64,000 nt of DNA from Castor canadensis (GCF_047511655.1 NC_133390.1:161298583-161362582); one strand, 5' to 3'; positions 1-11,419 are shown, counted from the stretch's first letter. Notes: generated by a model not told the origin, from the sequence alone. A program made the numbers and translations.

Positions 1-56
1 CCCTGGTGAGCTCTGTGCTTAGGACCTCTGTCCCATGACAGAGAGCAGGGGTGTCA

Positions 57-227
<171 letters not shown>

Positions 228-279
228 TCAGCAGATGGCACAGATTTGAAATCAGACACCTGGGATCAAGTCATGATTT

Positions 280-1190
280 TAAATGAGTAAGACTGAGAAA
301 TGCATTAATTGAGCGAGTATTTAGTGAGTGCTGACTACAGGCCAAGTTAGGGACAAGGACACAGGACACAATACACAGATTCCTTGCCATCATAGGGATT
401 ATGGTCAGCCAGAAAAAGAACTTAGTTAAATAACATCCAATAAAGAGATGATTATCGATTGTATCAAGAAGAAAGGAAAGGGTGAAAAGCAAAGAAACTA
501 AGGGAAAGAGTTAAAGCATACAGTCTGTTGGGGAGGAGTCTCTGGGAAACAGCTTCTAAAACAAGACATAAACAATGAGCAGCCATTAGTCCTGAGAGTG
601 AGAGTGTTCCTGTAGCTGGACCATCACAAGGAAGACCTGAGGCTGGGGAGGAGCTCAGTGGTAGAACACTTGCCTAGCATATGCAAGGTCCTGGGATCCA
701 TACCCAACACTGCAAAAAACACACAAAACATAAACAAAAATAAAACCCAAAAAACCCAAACCAACAAGGAAAACCTGGAGCTTGCTCTTATGAAACAAGA
801 GAGGGCATTAAAGAGCATGACAGAGGAGGGGTGAGACAGGACCAAAGCATCTTTTATTTTGTACTAAATGCAGTGGGGTGTCATCCAAGTCTTTTGAGCA
901 GGTAAGTAACATGACATGATTCATGTTTTCAGAAAGGTCATTCTGGCTGCTGAGTGGAGAAGGATCTTAAAGAGGGAGAGAGAAGTTAAGAGGCCATAGC
1001 ACATGTCCACATGAGAGGAACAAAGAGCTATGACCACGTGATGGTGGCAGAGGCAGAGCAATGAAAGGATTTGAGATCTAGGACTGGACGTTGGGAGGAG
1101 AGTTATCATTTGCAGCTGCTTGGGCTGAGTGTAGGAACTGAGGGAGAGAGGTGTCACTAAGCAATATGGGAGCAGTGGGGAAGCAAACTG
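280..1190 (-). repeat. L2 LINE, antisense, broken by an ID SINE
   Basis: Reads as the reverse complement of L2, including phrases such as 'agaaaggtcattctggctgc' and the 'gcaggtaagtaacatgac' context. Heavily diverged. Confidence 0.65.
640..768 (+). repeat. ID-type SINE (tRNA-derived)
   Basis: Box A-like 'gagctcagtggtag' and 'cttgcctagcat', then an A-rich tail. Inserted in the antisense L2. Confidence 0.85.
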
Positions 1191-1579
1191 ACAGGCTGGT
1201 GGACTCAAGTCTTGTTCCAGCCACCTGAAGAGCCAAGCAGGCAACTGGGGGTCAGGCCGATCTCATAAGAGAGGTTTGGGCTAACCTAAGATGTAAAGTG
1301 ATTGTTTTTGCCCTCCTCTTACATCTCAACCCACTGAACACAGACAGCCAACATCAATGTCACAGGCAGTGGTCAGTGTGACAGCTGATGCAGGCTTCAC
1401 AAGGATGAGCCAGCCTTCAACAGCACATGTGAGATGCACATTTGAGTCAGAAAGGCAGAGTAAAGTCTGCCAATATGAAGCCTTATTGGGAGCCTCATAC
1501 ATACTGGTCCATACTAAGTCTGGAACAGAAACATAGAAGAGGCCCTGCCACAGAGGCGGTTATAGCAGAGAGCAGAGCA

Positions 1580-1690
1580 GCACAGTGGCAAGGGCTTTGG
1601 TATCACTGACTGCCTTTGAATTTGAGTTGTTACTACTTGGACAAATTACATTATATTTTATTGATTCAAATTTGCACATTTTTTCCCTCT
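1580..1690 (+). repeat. MIR SINE fragment
   Basis: Contains the MIR core order: cagtggcaagggctttgg, then tttgaatttgag and a degraded conserved core. Confidence 0.5.
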
Positions 1691-1756
1691 GCCTGGAATG
1701 TTCTACCTGCCTTTGCCCCTTTGCATGGCTGGCTCCTCAACCTTTAGAAATGCTAC

Positions 1757-2262
1757 TGCATAGCCTGGAGTGGTAGTGCATGCCTATGATCTCAGATACT
1801 CAGGAAGAGGAGGCAAGAGGATCATGAATTTTAGGCTAGCCCAGGCAAAAGTGACATCAAAAACAAAAGTGCACCAGGTGCTGGTGACTCATGCCTATAA
1901 TCCTAACAACATGGGACAGGTTGTGGTTCAAGGCCAGCCTGGGCGAAAAGTTCAGGAGACCCTGTCTCAACCAGTTGTTTGGCACAGTGGTGTCACCTAT
2001 CATCCTAAGCTGCATAGGGAGCTGAGATTGGGAGGATCACAGTTCTAAGTCAGTCAGGGCAAAAAGAGTTCATGAGACCCCACCTCAACAGAAAAAGACT
2101 AGGTGTAGAGGTACATGCCTGTCATCTCAGCTAAGGTGAGACATGTAAATAGGAGGATTGAAGTCTAGGCTGGCCTGGGCAAAATGTAAGACCCGATCTC
2201 CAAAATAACCAGAACAAAAAAGGCTGGAGGTATGGCTCAAGCAGTAGAGCACTGAAAAAAAA
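1757..2262 (+). repeat. multimeric B1 array ending in an ID module
   Basis: Four B1-like heads (starting near 1757, 1870, 1976 and 2096) each carry a variant of 'gtggtgcatgcctgtaatc' and 'aggccagcctgggc' and end in 'gagaccc..ctc'. They are followed at 2221 by an ID head 'ggctggaggtatggctcaag' that stops after 'tagagcact'. The last two B1 units plus ID match the composite at 42296-42605. Confidence 0.8.
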
Positions 2263-2564
2263 AGCTACTTCCTTAGAGACAATAGCTAATCTGAATCAGA
2301 ATGTAAACTCTGCTTCATTCAATGGGGCTTGGTTCAGAGGAGGTTTCCAAAATTTACTTACTGTTCTCTATCATAGAACCTACTTACTATCTTGAGAATA
2401 TTTCCTTGACTTGGATGTGTGTTTGTGTCTTGTCTCTCCCCACAACAGACAGGATTTTCCAGGAAGACAGGGATCATGCCTGGATCATGACCTTCCATAA
2501 TTCTGCATTACCTGCAGAACTGCTTGATGAGCACTGAGTGAATGAATGAGTATGAATGCCATAT

Positions 2565-2760
2565 CTGAGGCAAATGGTTTTATCTTTATAACCAACAACC
2601 CTCTAAGGAAGCATCCTCATCTCCATTCACACATGAAGGTATTAAAGCTCAAAACTGAGCTGACTCAAGGTCACCTGGCAAGAAGGGCAGAGTCAAGGTT
2701 TGAACACAAGTAAGTGGGTGTGACTTCAACTCTAGCTCTTACCAACTGCAGTGTCTACGG
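2565..2760 (-). repeat. MIR SINE, antisense
   Basis: Contains 'ctcaaggtcacctggcaag' and 'caaggtttgaacac', the reverse-complement MIR core, with preceding 'cctcatctccattcacacat'. Confidence 0.6.
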
Positions 2761-3622
2761 AGCTGCTACAAAGCCCCTATAAAAGGGAAAGCTTTGAAGG
2801 ATACTCTGGAGTTTGCCAAATGTTATCAACCACATCACCTACATGGAAGCCTTGTCTGTAACAAGAACTCAAAAAGTGCTTGTTGAATAGAACATATGTC
2901 TCAGGAAGGCCAAAAACAAAAACTCCATAAGATTTGAGACAATCTTTGTTTGCCCCCCAACCCTGACCAAGGCAATGTGCTCCTTTTGTGAGTCACTAAG
3001 ACAGCTGTTTTTTCCCTCCTGCTTGGGGGTGGGAGAAGGAATGTTGTTTTCCTTTGTGTGTAAGATCTTCCCTGGAGTGATTGTGAAAGTCCTGGCCCCC
3101 ACTACCGCTCCACTCCACTGTCCTGTTACTGTGTCACTCCTGTTATGTTTTAATTCCTGCTGATGGTGGTGCTTGCTTGGGAAACTGCCAGCAAACAAGG
3201 ATGTAATATGATGAAAAGGTAAGAGTTTTTCCTAGGATGAAAATAGAAACAGAAACAGAGATAAGGGTCAGGCTTGGAAGAATGACTACTTTAAAGTATT
3301 AAAACCTGCAACCTGCACTAAGTCAGCTCAGAGAAATGATATCCTTTCAAAGCACGTATTTTTCTCTCCCCTGGGGAGTCAATGAGTTCCCAAAACTCAG
3401 TTTTTTTAATGTAAGGGACTCAGTTCCCTTTTGGTATCTGAGCTGACACAGAAAGGTATGGAAGTGTCAGCCCACAGATAGTTCTTCTTGATGCTGTCTC
3501 TTGGCCACCACAAATGGACTGGGAGATAAGAGAAGCTGTTTGCTTACCCATGCGGCTACCGCCAACCAGAGCACACCTCAGTCCTGCTGCTCTGCAGTGC
3601 ACAGAAGGGGACGCACACTGAC

Positions 3623-3771
3623 CTTCAGGCGGATTGTCAGATTTTTATCTGACAACAAGTGGACGCAGCGTTCCATCACATCCTTGGCTATTTGGATCTG
3701 CACTGGCATTGGTGGCTCCACATCTGGACCGGCGTCATTCTCGTCCATTTTGAGAGGGACTGACAGCTCTT
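3623..3771 (-). CDS. TTI1: TTI1 coding exon, residues 830-879
   Basis: This 149-nt exon has an acceptor reading ttcttccag at 3772-3773 and a donor AAG|GTCAGTG at 3622/3621. It completes the split Glu codon and encodes the end of the acidic linker ([20 protein letters not shown]). It then enters the first helix pair of the C-terminal HEAT region ([22 protein letters not shown]). Entry phase is 1 and exit phase 0. Differences from human are conservative. The C-terminal HEAT region of TTI1 is the part that contacts TTI2 and TELO2 in published TTT structures; that is established knowledge, not something visible here. Confidence 0.94.
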
Positions 3772-3967
3772 CTGGAAGAAGAGAATAATTGGTGACAATG
3801 GGTTATGAGTGGTGCCCCAATCCAGTTCGATCCCCAGTTTCAGACTCAGGGATAGGACTAAAAGGTACAGATCATAAGGAAACCATCTGAAATTTGGGTT
3901 AAGCCGTACATGTCGAGATGTTCACATCAGCATTAAGTGTACCAGCCTGAACTAGGAAAGGCCCTCT

Positions 3968-4340
3968 TCTATGGTTTAAATGTGTCCCTTCTAAAGTTCA
4001 GATGTCAAAACTTCGGGCTAATGTGATACTAACAGGTGGGGAAAATAAGAGGTGATCAGGCCATGAGGGCTCCTCCCTTTGCACATGCCATTAGGTCCCT
4101 ATTAAAGAGGCTTCATGTAGCTGGCTTACCCGGCTGCCTTCTGCTATTGAGGGCACAGTGTTCCTCACCTAGGAAGGACACAGCAACAAGGTGTCATCTT
4201 GGAAGCAGAGAGCAGCCCTTATCAGACAACTGAATGTTAGCACCTTGACTAGCCTCAGAACTGTAAGAAAATAAATTTCTGTTCTTTATAAATTCCCCAG
4301 TCTCAAAAGTTTATTCTGGCAGAATGAATGGACTAGGCTA
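3968..4340 (+). mobile_element. MaLR (ERVL-MaLR) solo LTR, MLT1/MST type
   Basis: Begins with the family-typical 'tatggtttaaatgtg', contains 'ggccatgagggctc' and 'aataaatttctgttctttat' (polyadenylation region) near 4270, and ends near 'aatggactagg'. No internal viral genes. Diverged, so old. Confidence 0.8.
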
Positions 4341-4524
4341 TCCTCTATGTCCACCTGGGGGGATGATTGTATAAACCACGGTACATCCATACACTTGTAT
4401 GTTACAAGGTCCCTAAAATTTATGTGTAGCAAATCTTTTTTCCCACTCCTGAACTGGTAGTTGGATGCAGGGCCTTGTACAACTTGGTGTAACACGTAAC
4501 GCATGGGTTTGATCAAGGACATTG

Positions 4525-4640
4525 GTTCAAGTCTTGCCTCCTCCTCCCATTCCTATATTAGCTCACCTGGCTAAAAGAGATAAAACATACACACCCTACC
4601 TGCTTGTAGAGAGGGCCAAATGAGATGAATGTCAACAGCT
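4525..4640 (+). repeat. MIR-like fragment
   Basis: 'ggttcaagtcttgcctcct', then 'aaagagataaaacatacac' and 'ccaaatgagatgaatg', as in the right half of MIR. Confidence 0.4.
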
Positions 4641-5027
4641 ATTACCATTCTCTCACTTCCTAGTGTTGCATGTGACAGGTATAAGATTGTAACTTAAAGC
4701 AACACCTGAAAACCAGGCCAAAATCCCTATGCTGAAAAAATTTCCTCTACTTACAACCCCCATCCCTGTCCCTGAACTCCTATTGCCAGCTGTGCTCATT
4801 TTCACAGAGCTGAGCATTCCTCCTTTAACTTTTTCCCATTTCAGTTTCCTCTGCTGGAAAAACAGAATCTTATAATAGGGGCTGCACCTGTCTCTAACAG
4901 ATGCTGAAGAGATAAATGAAAACACATTGGTAGAATGCTTAGATTTCCTAGAGAAAGGGATCTCAGACAGATAAGATGCTTTTATGCAACTAAAACAAAA
5001 CACTCACGTCAAAGCCAACCTGTTTTT

Positions 5028-5112
5028 TTTTTTCTTTTGGTGGTGGTGGTGGGGTGCTGGGTATCGAACTCAGGTCCTTGTACATGCTACCACTGAGTAG
5101 GCCCCAAGCCCC
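5028..5112 (-). repeat. ID-type SINE, antisense
   Basis: T-run followed by 'ggtgctgggtatcgaactca' and 'taccactgagtag', the reverse complement of an ID unit. Confidence 0.8.
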
Positions 5113-5984
5113 AAACATTCTTTATACAACCAAGAAAATGGAATGCACTTGATGAATGATAATTGTAAGAATGATAGGGCTATGTTCCCCCACCCCAGAG
5201 GAAGATTTGTTGTTTGAAATTCACCTACTACAAACTATTATTTGAGGGATGTGTATTTTTTTTGGTTTTAGAAGGTTTGATTCATTCATTCTGCTCCCAG
5301 CAAACATCAAACAGAACCAGAAGATCCTAATCTGGGAAGAACAGATTCACTGACAGTGCATGAATTTTAAACATGAATGGCAAACCCGACTATGAAGGAT
5401 CAAGATGCATCCCTTCTTCAGAGTACCTGGGCTTCGGTGAGGAATGGAGTTTCTGAGAACAAACCTGAGAAGAAAAAGCCTGATAGATTTCTAATCAGAA
5501 AACTGTCTGTGGTGACAGCAATGACACAATTCCACGTAAATCATTATTTGGGCCCTGTGATGTTTCCCTACTATCTGGAAGGAATTTGTTATACTTAGTG
5601 CAAAAAACCTACTCCTTCTTGCTATCTTAGAAGTACTGGCTTCAGTTCACCAGAATCTCAGAGCATGGATAGAAAAAAAGGAATGAAAAAAAAAAAAATC
5701 TGCTCAATTCCAACCTAACAAACTAATCTGGGACTCAGTTCGATTTAGAATAGTTCTGAGACCACCAAGCTCATTATGACTTGGCATTTTATATTTGCAG
5801 AGGACAGTCTAATAATTTATTAATCCTTCCGTGACCTGAAGCTCCAGATTGAATTTGTGAATAAAACAAGAGGCCAGAGCTGCTACTAGCCTGATCTCTT
5901 TTTCTTTTATCATAAATAGGTAAGAAAAACACTGGAATCTTTTCCTACCAATAAACAAATAGACAAAGCATATGAATAGGCAAT

Positions 5985-6480
5985 GGATATAAGAAAATGA
6001 TGTTAGGAAAGAGCCATATGGAAATATGTTTAACCTTGCCAATAACCAAAGAAATGCAAAGTAAAATAACAAGCATCATTTTTAAAAAACAATTAATTTA
6101 GGAAAAAGTAAAATTGGTAATAGCTGATGTTGGCAATGTTGTAGTAAAACCAGTATTAATCCTGCACTGCTGAAGAGAAGGTATAGATTGGTACCTTTTT
6201 AGAAGGCAGGTGGGGCAAGCATTAAATAATGTTCATATTCTTGACCCAGAAATCCCAGATTTGGCCATTTATAAAGAAATATGTAAGAAGGAAGAAAAGA
6301 TCCCACGCAGATTCATCCGATGTAGCACTGTGTTACAGGGAAAGCTATAAGCAACCTAAACTCCCCCCAGGGGAACGGGTACTTAGTAGCAGCTTATTAC
6401 AACATTAATTATGAAAAATCTATAGCAACTTGGAGCATTGCTTATACCTAAACACAAAAGGGTATGATGCAATTGAACTA
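5985..6480 (+). mobile_element. L1 LINE 3'-end fragment
   Basis: Contains 'aaccaaagaaatgcaaagta', 'gacccagaaatcccag' and 'gcaacctaaactcc', landmarks of the ORF2 end/3' UTR of ancient mammalian L1M, with many deletions. Confidence 0.55.
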
Positions 6481-6751
6481 TGGCTGCAGGAGGCAGAGGG
6501 TACAGAGCCCAGTGGTAGCAGGTCGTGGGTACGAACCTCATTTGTATAATACAAAACTATGTTTGCAATCATATAAAAATAGGCTTGTAACAAAAAATGG
6601 AAAAAAACACACAAAAATCAAGACTGGCTATGTTAGCACGGTGAGGTTAAGAATAACTTTTCTTCCAAACTTTCTGGAATGAGTTTTGTTATTTTTTTCT
6701 TTTACGATAATGTTTTGAAAAGAACCTACCAAGCCAAAATAAGTAAGTTAC

Positions 6752-6940
6752 CTTCTTCATTGTCGAAATCCAAGATGCTACCTTCAGCGATGTCCTTCTC
6801 CCTGAGGTAGCTCTGCACGAACCGTTCAATGTCTTCAGCCGAAGTACTAGTCTCAAGAAGTGCTGATGTGTGGTGCGAATGAATTCCCTCTTTCTCTAAA
6901 CCTTGCTCTTGGAGTTGCCCAATGTCTGGGAACCACTGGG
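6752..6940 (-). CDS. TTI1: TTI1 coding exon, residues 767-829
   Basis: This 189-nt exon sits between an acceptor at 6942/6941 (minus strand reads ctatag) and a donor reading GAAG|GTAAC at 6751/6750. It completes the split Ala codon and encodes [13 protein letters not shown], then a poorly conserved linker, the conserved AEDIERF segment, and the acidic DFDNEE stretch. Phase is 1 at both ends. This is the disordered hinge between the N-terminal and C-terminal HEAT arrays. Compared with the human sequence as I remember it, three residues are missing near 775. The Ser just before DFDNEE (human Ser828, a reported CK2 site) is Leu here (codon TTG), with a Ser two residues earlier. The ORF was too short to stand alone; I found it by matching the human protein and splice sites. 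Confidence 0.93.
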
Positions 6941-7129
6941 CTATAGATAAAGTGTTACAATCATCACCTTGGTCGTTAGGAACAGGTATTAGTATTTAAT
7001 AAGTAGAAAAGCTCTTTGACATGGCCTGCGTCCCCACCCCCACTCCCCGCCCCTGTACCATCTAGTCCCTCCCTGCCTCTGCAACCTCATCTTCTACCAC
7101 TCCAGTTGCCTGATAACTTACCATCTTCC

Positions 7130-7470
7130 AGTTCCCCCAAGGTGGCAAGCCTTTTTCTGCCTTGGAATTTTGTCGTCTGGAATACTTTCTCCCTGTTTTC
7201 CATCTGGTTAATTCCAAATCACTTTTCATGCCTCAGTACAATTAGAATTTGCCCAGTAAAGCTGTTCCTGCCTCCTCAATTTAACGAAGGTCACCCATAC
7301 AATGTCTTACATAGTACAATGCTTTTTCCCTTCATATCAACTCATCAGTTTGTACTATGTATTTGTTTTGGGTGTACTGTTTTGGTATTTGAATCTCCCC
7401 CATAAGACTCTGTACTCTAATATGCTCAGCACAGGGTAGGTGCTCAAGGTACATGCTGAATGAAAAAATA
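7130..7470 (+). repeat. L2 LINE 3' fragment
   Basis: Ends 'tgctcagcacagggtaggtg' then 'ctcaaggtacatgctgaatg', the L2 3' terminus, preceded by a diverged 'ctggaatactttctccc'. Confidence 0.65.
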
Positions 7471-8274
7471 TATGAGATTGGAGAACATGTACACGTGATA
7501 AAATTCTGAGACAGATTATAGTTCTTATTAGCAGAAGATGGGCTCTACAGAACATTGAGAATGGACAGTCATGCTATATTCTATCATAAAATGCTTCAGA
7601 AGACTGGCCATTTTCTCTCCAAAGCTTTCCATTGGCGATGCTCCAATACCTCTGATGTGTCACCACGGAATAAACCTTAAACCACTCCAGTGGTTTTCAA
7701 ATTGCACCTTGAGGGACCTTAGGGCTCTCAGAGATGCCCAGGGATCACGACAGGGAGGACAGCAAGAGGCAGCAGGCTCAGTAGGGGTGGGTCCCAAGGG
7801 TCTCTATTCCTTCTTCAACTAGAGCAGCATTAAGTTCAGCTGCTTTTGCATATTGTGGTCTCCCCTAAAGACTTCATTTCAAAAAAGGGTCTTAATAGTT
7901 AAAGAATAAAATAATAACCAAATCCTAATATTGCAGGATTGGCCCAGTGCCCTCCTTTTGCAGACAGCAGGGAAAAAGACTGATCACCCTTAGCACCTGC
8001 TAATCTCCTTTCATCAAGGAGCATCTGCACAGAGCCAGAGTAACAGCAGATGGGCAATGACGGGCCAGGTGCCTGGGAGGGGCAGGGAGCAAGTGTGTGA
8101 GATGACAGCCTTCCATCCAGTAACTGGAGGTTCCTACGCAGAGGGGTTAATCATGCCTGTGCTTCAGTGCCTCACTCCTGGGTGGAAGTAAGGGCCTTAG
8201 TGCAGTCTAAGGGATTGGTTCTCAAATAGTTAAAAGCCCAGACCTGGCATTTACACTACTAGGACTAGACATAC

Positions 8275-8800
8275 TGCAAAGATTATTTCTAGATTCAAGG
8301 CTAGTGTCAGGTATTAACAAATGGCTCACAAATGGCTTTTAAATGTATGAAAAGAAGCTCTACCTCATTCTTAATGCAAATTAAAGCTATATAATACGGG
8401 GATTTTTTTTCCTATTGGATTAGCAAAGATCAAAAGCTTGGTAATATACAGTGTGGCTGAGGGCATGGCAAAATTGGTACTCTTTTACATTGTTTAAATT
8501 GCTACAACCTCATAGGAGAGCAATTTGATACTCTTAATCCAAAATTTAAATGTAATACCCTTTAAGTCAGCATTTCTTTCAGGAATTTATCCTACTGATA
8601 TGTTGAGGCATGTTCAAAATGATCTTCAAAGATACCCAGCACAGCATTTTTGGTTGGGTTTTTTTTTTTTTTTCCAGTGACAAAAGATTAGAAACAACCA
8701 AAACATCTACCAAGAAAGGGCTGGTTAAAAACTCATGGTGTAGTCACACAATAGGATATAATGCAGCTATAAAAAGAATGCAGCAGCCCTCTATGTAAGA
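8275..8800 (+). mobile_element. L1M LINE 3'-end fragment
   Basis: Contains 'gaaacaaccaaaacatctac', 'ggctggttaaaaactcatgg' and 'gcagctataaaaagaatg', the classic L1M 3' region, with a T-run at 8660. Confidence 0.7.
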
Positions 8801-8807
8801 CATGGCA

Positions 8808-9011
8808 CAAGCCAGGGGCTGGTGGCTCATGCCTGTAATCTTAACTACTTGGGAGGCTGAGATCAGGATTGTAACTCAAGGCTGGCTGGGACAAATAGTT
8901 TGTGAGAACCCCATCTCCAAAATAACTGGAGCAAAATGGACTGGAGGTGTGGCTCAAGCAGAAGAGCACCTGGTTTGTGAGCATAAAGCTCTGAGTTCAA
9001 ACTCCAGTCCG
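8808..9011 (+). repeat. B1-ID composite SINE
   Basis: B1 head 'ggtggctcatgcctgtaatc' near 8820, 'ctccaaaataactggagc' junction, then an ID unit 'tggaggtgtggctcaagcag' and 'gagttcaaactccagtcc'. Tail is replaced by a tetranucleotide repeat. Confidence 0.9.
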
Positions 9012-9015
9012 ACTA

Positions 9016-9062
<47 letters not shown>

Positions 9063-9063
9063 A
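9012..9063 (+). repeat. (TATC)n microsatellite
   Basis: About twelve uninterrupted TATC units directly at the 3' end of the B1-ID SINE, probably grown from its tail. Confidence 0.95.
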
Positions 9064-9928
9064 GAGTGAGTGAGTGTGCAATAGCCAAATTCCGGAGTAA
9101 GTGACATGAATACTTTATTTTCAAAGCTATCCTGCTTTTCCTTGTTATGAATAATCAGCAGCTGGTGCTAAGCAGTAACTTACCTGAACAGTTCTTGCCC
9201 CCACCATAGCACCTACTGCTTTTTAGTTAATACATGTGAAACACTGTGTACAGCAAGTTAATTCCCTGAAACATGGACTGGGTTCTTTCAAGACCTTTCA
9301 GAAGTTCTGACTGCAAATTTACACTCTCATCTTAAAAGAGAGACCATCAGTCAGACAATCTGATGACAAACAGAAATGCTAACGTAAAGTGCTGCTCTGA
9401 TCCATGAGCGATTGTACCAACCCCCCTACTTACTATTCAAAATGCAAGTGTATTCTGGGTTATTTCAAAATTTGCAAAAAAGCTACCTCCAGTTTTGTTT
9501 TTTCCCCCCGAGGATGTTCTAGAGTCAATCTAACCATCCTCATTTTCCTTTCTGCAATGGAGACCCTCCTCCACTACCTCAATTTAAAAAAAAAATAAAA
9601 GGTATTACACAGGATTTCTTTCTTCCTTCAGAGATGACCAAAGACTTCAGCAATATAAGGAAATTCAATTTTCAAGACCCAAATTGAGCTATATCTCCTG
9701 AGAGGATATATTTCCTAGGCTTTTTCGTAACATATTTGTTTAAATCTCGAATTGAAATGTAGCATAGTCCCTCAAAACAGTAGAGGGTATGTATGTGGTG
9801 TATTTGGCCACTGGAAGCCAGGCCCAGTATGCGATGTTTAAGCAGTCTTAGGATGGGCTCCATGAAGGCAGGCCCCGGAGGTCCTTGTTCATAGCTGCCT
9901 CCCCAGTAACTGTTAACGGTTACACAGG

Positions 9929-10303
9929 TGTTATGGTTTGGATCTGAAATGTCCCCTAAAGGCCATGTGTTAAAGGCTTGGTCCCCAGTTGGTGGCGCTA
10001 TCGGGAGGTGGTGGAAACTTTAGGAGTGGGGCTTAGTTGGAGTAAGTAGATTGCTAGCATGCCCTGGAACTGTGTATCTTGTCCCTGGCTCCTTTTCTCT
10101 CTGCTTCCTTGCTGACATGAAGTGAGCAGTCTCCTCCACCATACCCTTCCACCATGATGCCTTCTGTCTTACCATAGGCCTAAAATCAAAGGAGCAAGTT
10201 GACCATGGACTGAACTTTTGAAACTGTAAGCCAAAATCAACCTTTCTTCCTTTAGGCGTTTTTTTGGTCAGGTATTTTGTCAAAGCAATAGAAAGCTAAC
10301 ACA
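9929..10303 (+). mobile_element. MaLR solo LTR with target-site duplication
   Basis: Starts TGTTATGGTTTGGATCTGAA and ends CTAACACA. 'ctgtaagccaaaatcaacct' and 'ggtattttgtcaaagcaata' match MaLR LTR 3' ends. Flanked by acagg (9924-9928) and acaag (10304-10308), a 4/5 match to the 5-bp duplication of ERVL-type insertions. No internal sequence. Confidence 0.85.
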
Positions 10304-10309
10304 ACAAGC

Positions 10310-10825
10310 TTGTGAGTGATTGCAAAGTCAAGACTATACTCCTTCCCTTGGCCCATAACACCCTGCAGAATTTGCCCTCCTTTCCAATTCCATCTTTCAC
10401 TGTGCTCTCCACAATGACATCTTTTACATTCTCCAAACACCCCAAAACTCTTTCTTCATGCAAGGGCTTTGCACTTGCTGTTCCCTCTGCCTGACTGTTC
10501 TTACAGATCAAAAAGACAGTGTGACAGGTGTGTTCTGATGGGCCCTTCTCATGCTTCAGGTCTCAGTTTTAGAATGTTTCTTTACAGCTGCCCTCCCTGG
10601 CCACCCAACTTAAAGTAGCCTGTCCCTGTGACTCCCTTGCATCAAGATATCAATTTCCTTCAAAGTGCTTATCAGAGTCTGCAGCAAACTTGTTTAATGG
10701 TTTACTTGTTTATCATCTTTTGCAGTAGCAGGAAAGCATCATGAGTTTATTTATCTTGTTCACTGCTGTATCTTCATTATTTAGCACAGTGTGGCAGGTG
10801 TTCTTTATTGAATGAATATGAAAAC
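10310..10825 (+). repeat. L2 LINE 3' region
   Basis: 'ggctttgcacttgctgttcc' and 'ctctgcctgactgttc' are L2 signatures; ends with 'agcacagtgtggcaggtg' and 'attgaatgaatatga'. Confidence 0.8.
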
Positions 10826-10942
10826 ATTCACGCTGTATGTAAATGTTCATGAGTGAACGAATAAATGAACATTGAAATAGTGTCAGCTACAAGGCAGAGC
10901 ATAGTCCCTACTCCAGTCACCTTTCCCCAGAAAGTTTCTTAT

Positions 10943-11026
10943 CTTTTTTTTTTTTGGCAGCATTGGAGTTTGAACTCAGGGCCACACACTTGCTAGTTGC
11001 GCTTTGAGCCACTCCGCCAGTCCATA
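10943..11026 (-). repeat. ID-type SINE, antisense
   Basis: T-run, 'gagtttgaactcagggc' (reverse box B) and 'gagccactccgccagtcc'. Confidence 0.85.
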
Positions 11027-11047
11027 AAGTTTCTTATTTAATCTTGA

Positions 11048-11272
11048 CTCTTTTTTTTTTTTTTTGGTGGGACTGGGGTTTGAACTCAGGGCTTCATGCT
11101 TACAAAGCAGGCACTCTACTGCTTGAATCATGCCTCCAGTCTAGTTTGCTCTGGTTATTTTGGAGATGGGGTCTCACAAACTATCAATCAAGCTTTGAAA
11201 CTTGATCCTCCTGATCTCAGCCTCCCAAGTACCTAGGATTACAGAAGTGAGCCACCAACACACCACTGGTCT
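11048..11272 (-). repeat. B1-ID composite SINE, antisense
   Basis: T-run, 'ggggtttgaactcagggc' (ID), then 'ggagatggggtctcac' and 'cctcccaagtacctaggatt' (B1). Same family as 8808-9011. Confidence 0.9.
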
Positions 11273-11419
11273 TGGCTGACAAAAATGAGGTCAACAACTC
11301 TCCTACCTGCCTCAGAGGCTACAAGCAGTACTGAAATAAATACTAGATATATGCTCTTCAATAAAAGGCACTCAGGTACATATGGCTCATTGTTTTTTCA
11401 TTTAAAGACTGCCTAGGGA

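Larger units (their letters stand above)
3772..6751 (-). other. TTI1 intron between residues 829 and 830
   Basis: Holds a MaLR solo LTR (about 3968-4340), a MIR remnant near 4525-4640, an ID SINE (5028-5112) and a decayed L1 3' end (about 5985-6480). 5120-5980 is unclassified AT-rich sequence. Confidence 0.85.

Noticed and set aside
2869-3198. 109-codon minus-strand open frame
   Set aside because: No similarity recognised and no exon signals; opposite-strand frame also open, typical of chance.
5377-5598. 73-codon open frame rich in Lys (MANPTMKDQD...)
   Set aside because: No recognised homology or splice signals; treated as chance ORF in unclassified intronic DNA.
6464-6560. tRNA-like stretch 'ggtcgtgggtacgaacctca'
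   Set aside because: Box B-like sequence only; no box A or cloverleaf, lies at the edge of an L1 fragment.
7670-7825. hAT-type element starting 'ccagtggttttcaaa'
   Set aside because: Only the first ~20 bases resemble a Charlie terminus; the rest does not fit a family that I can name, so not listed.
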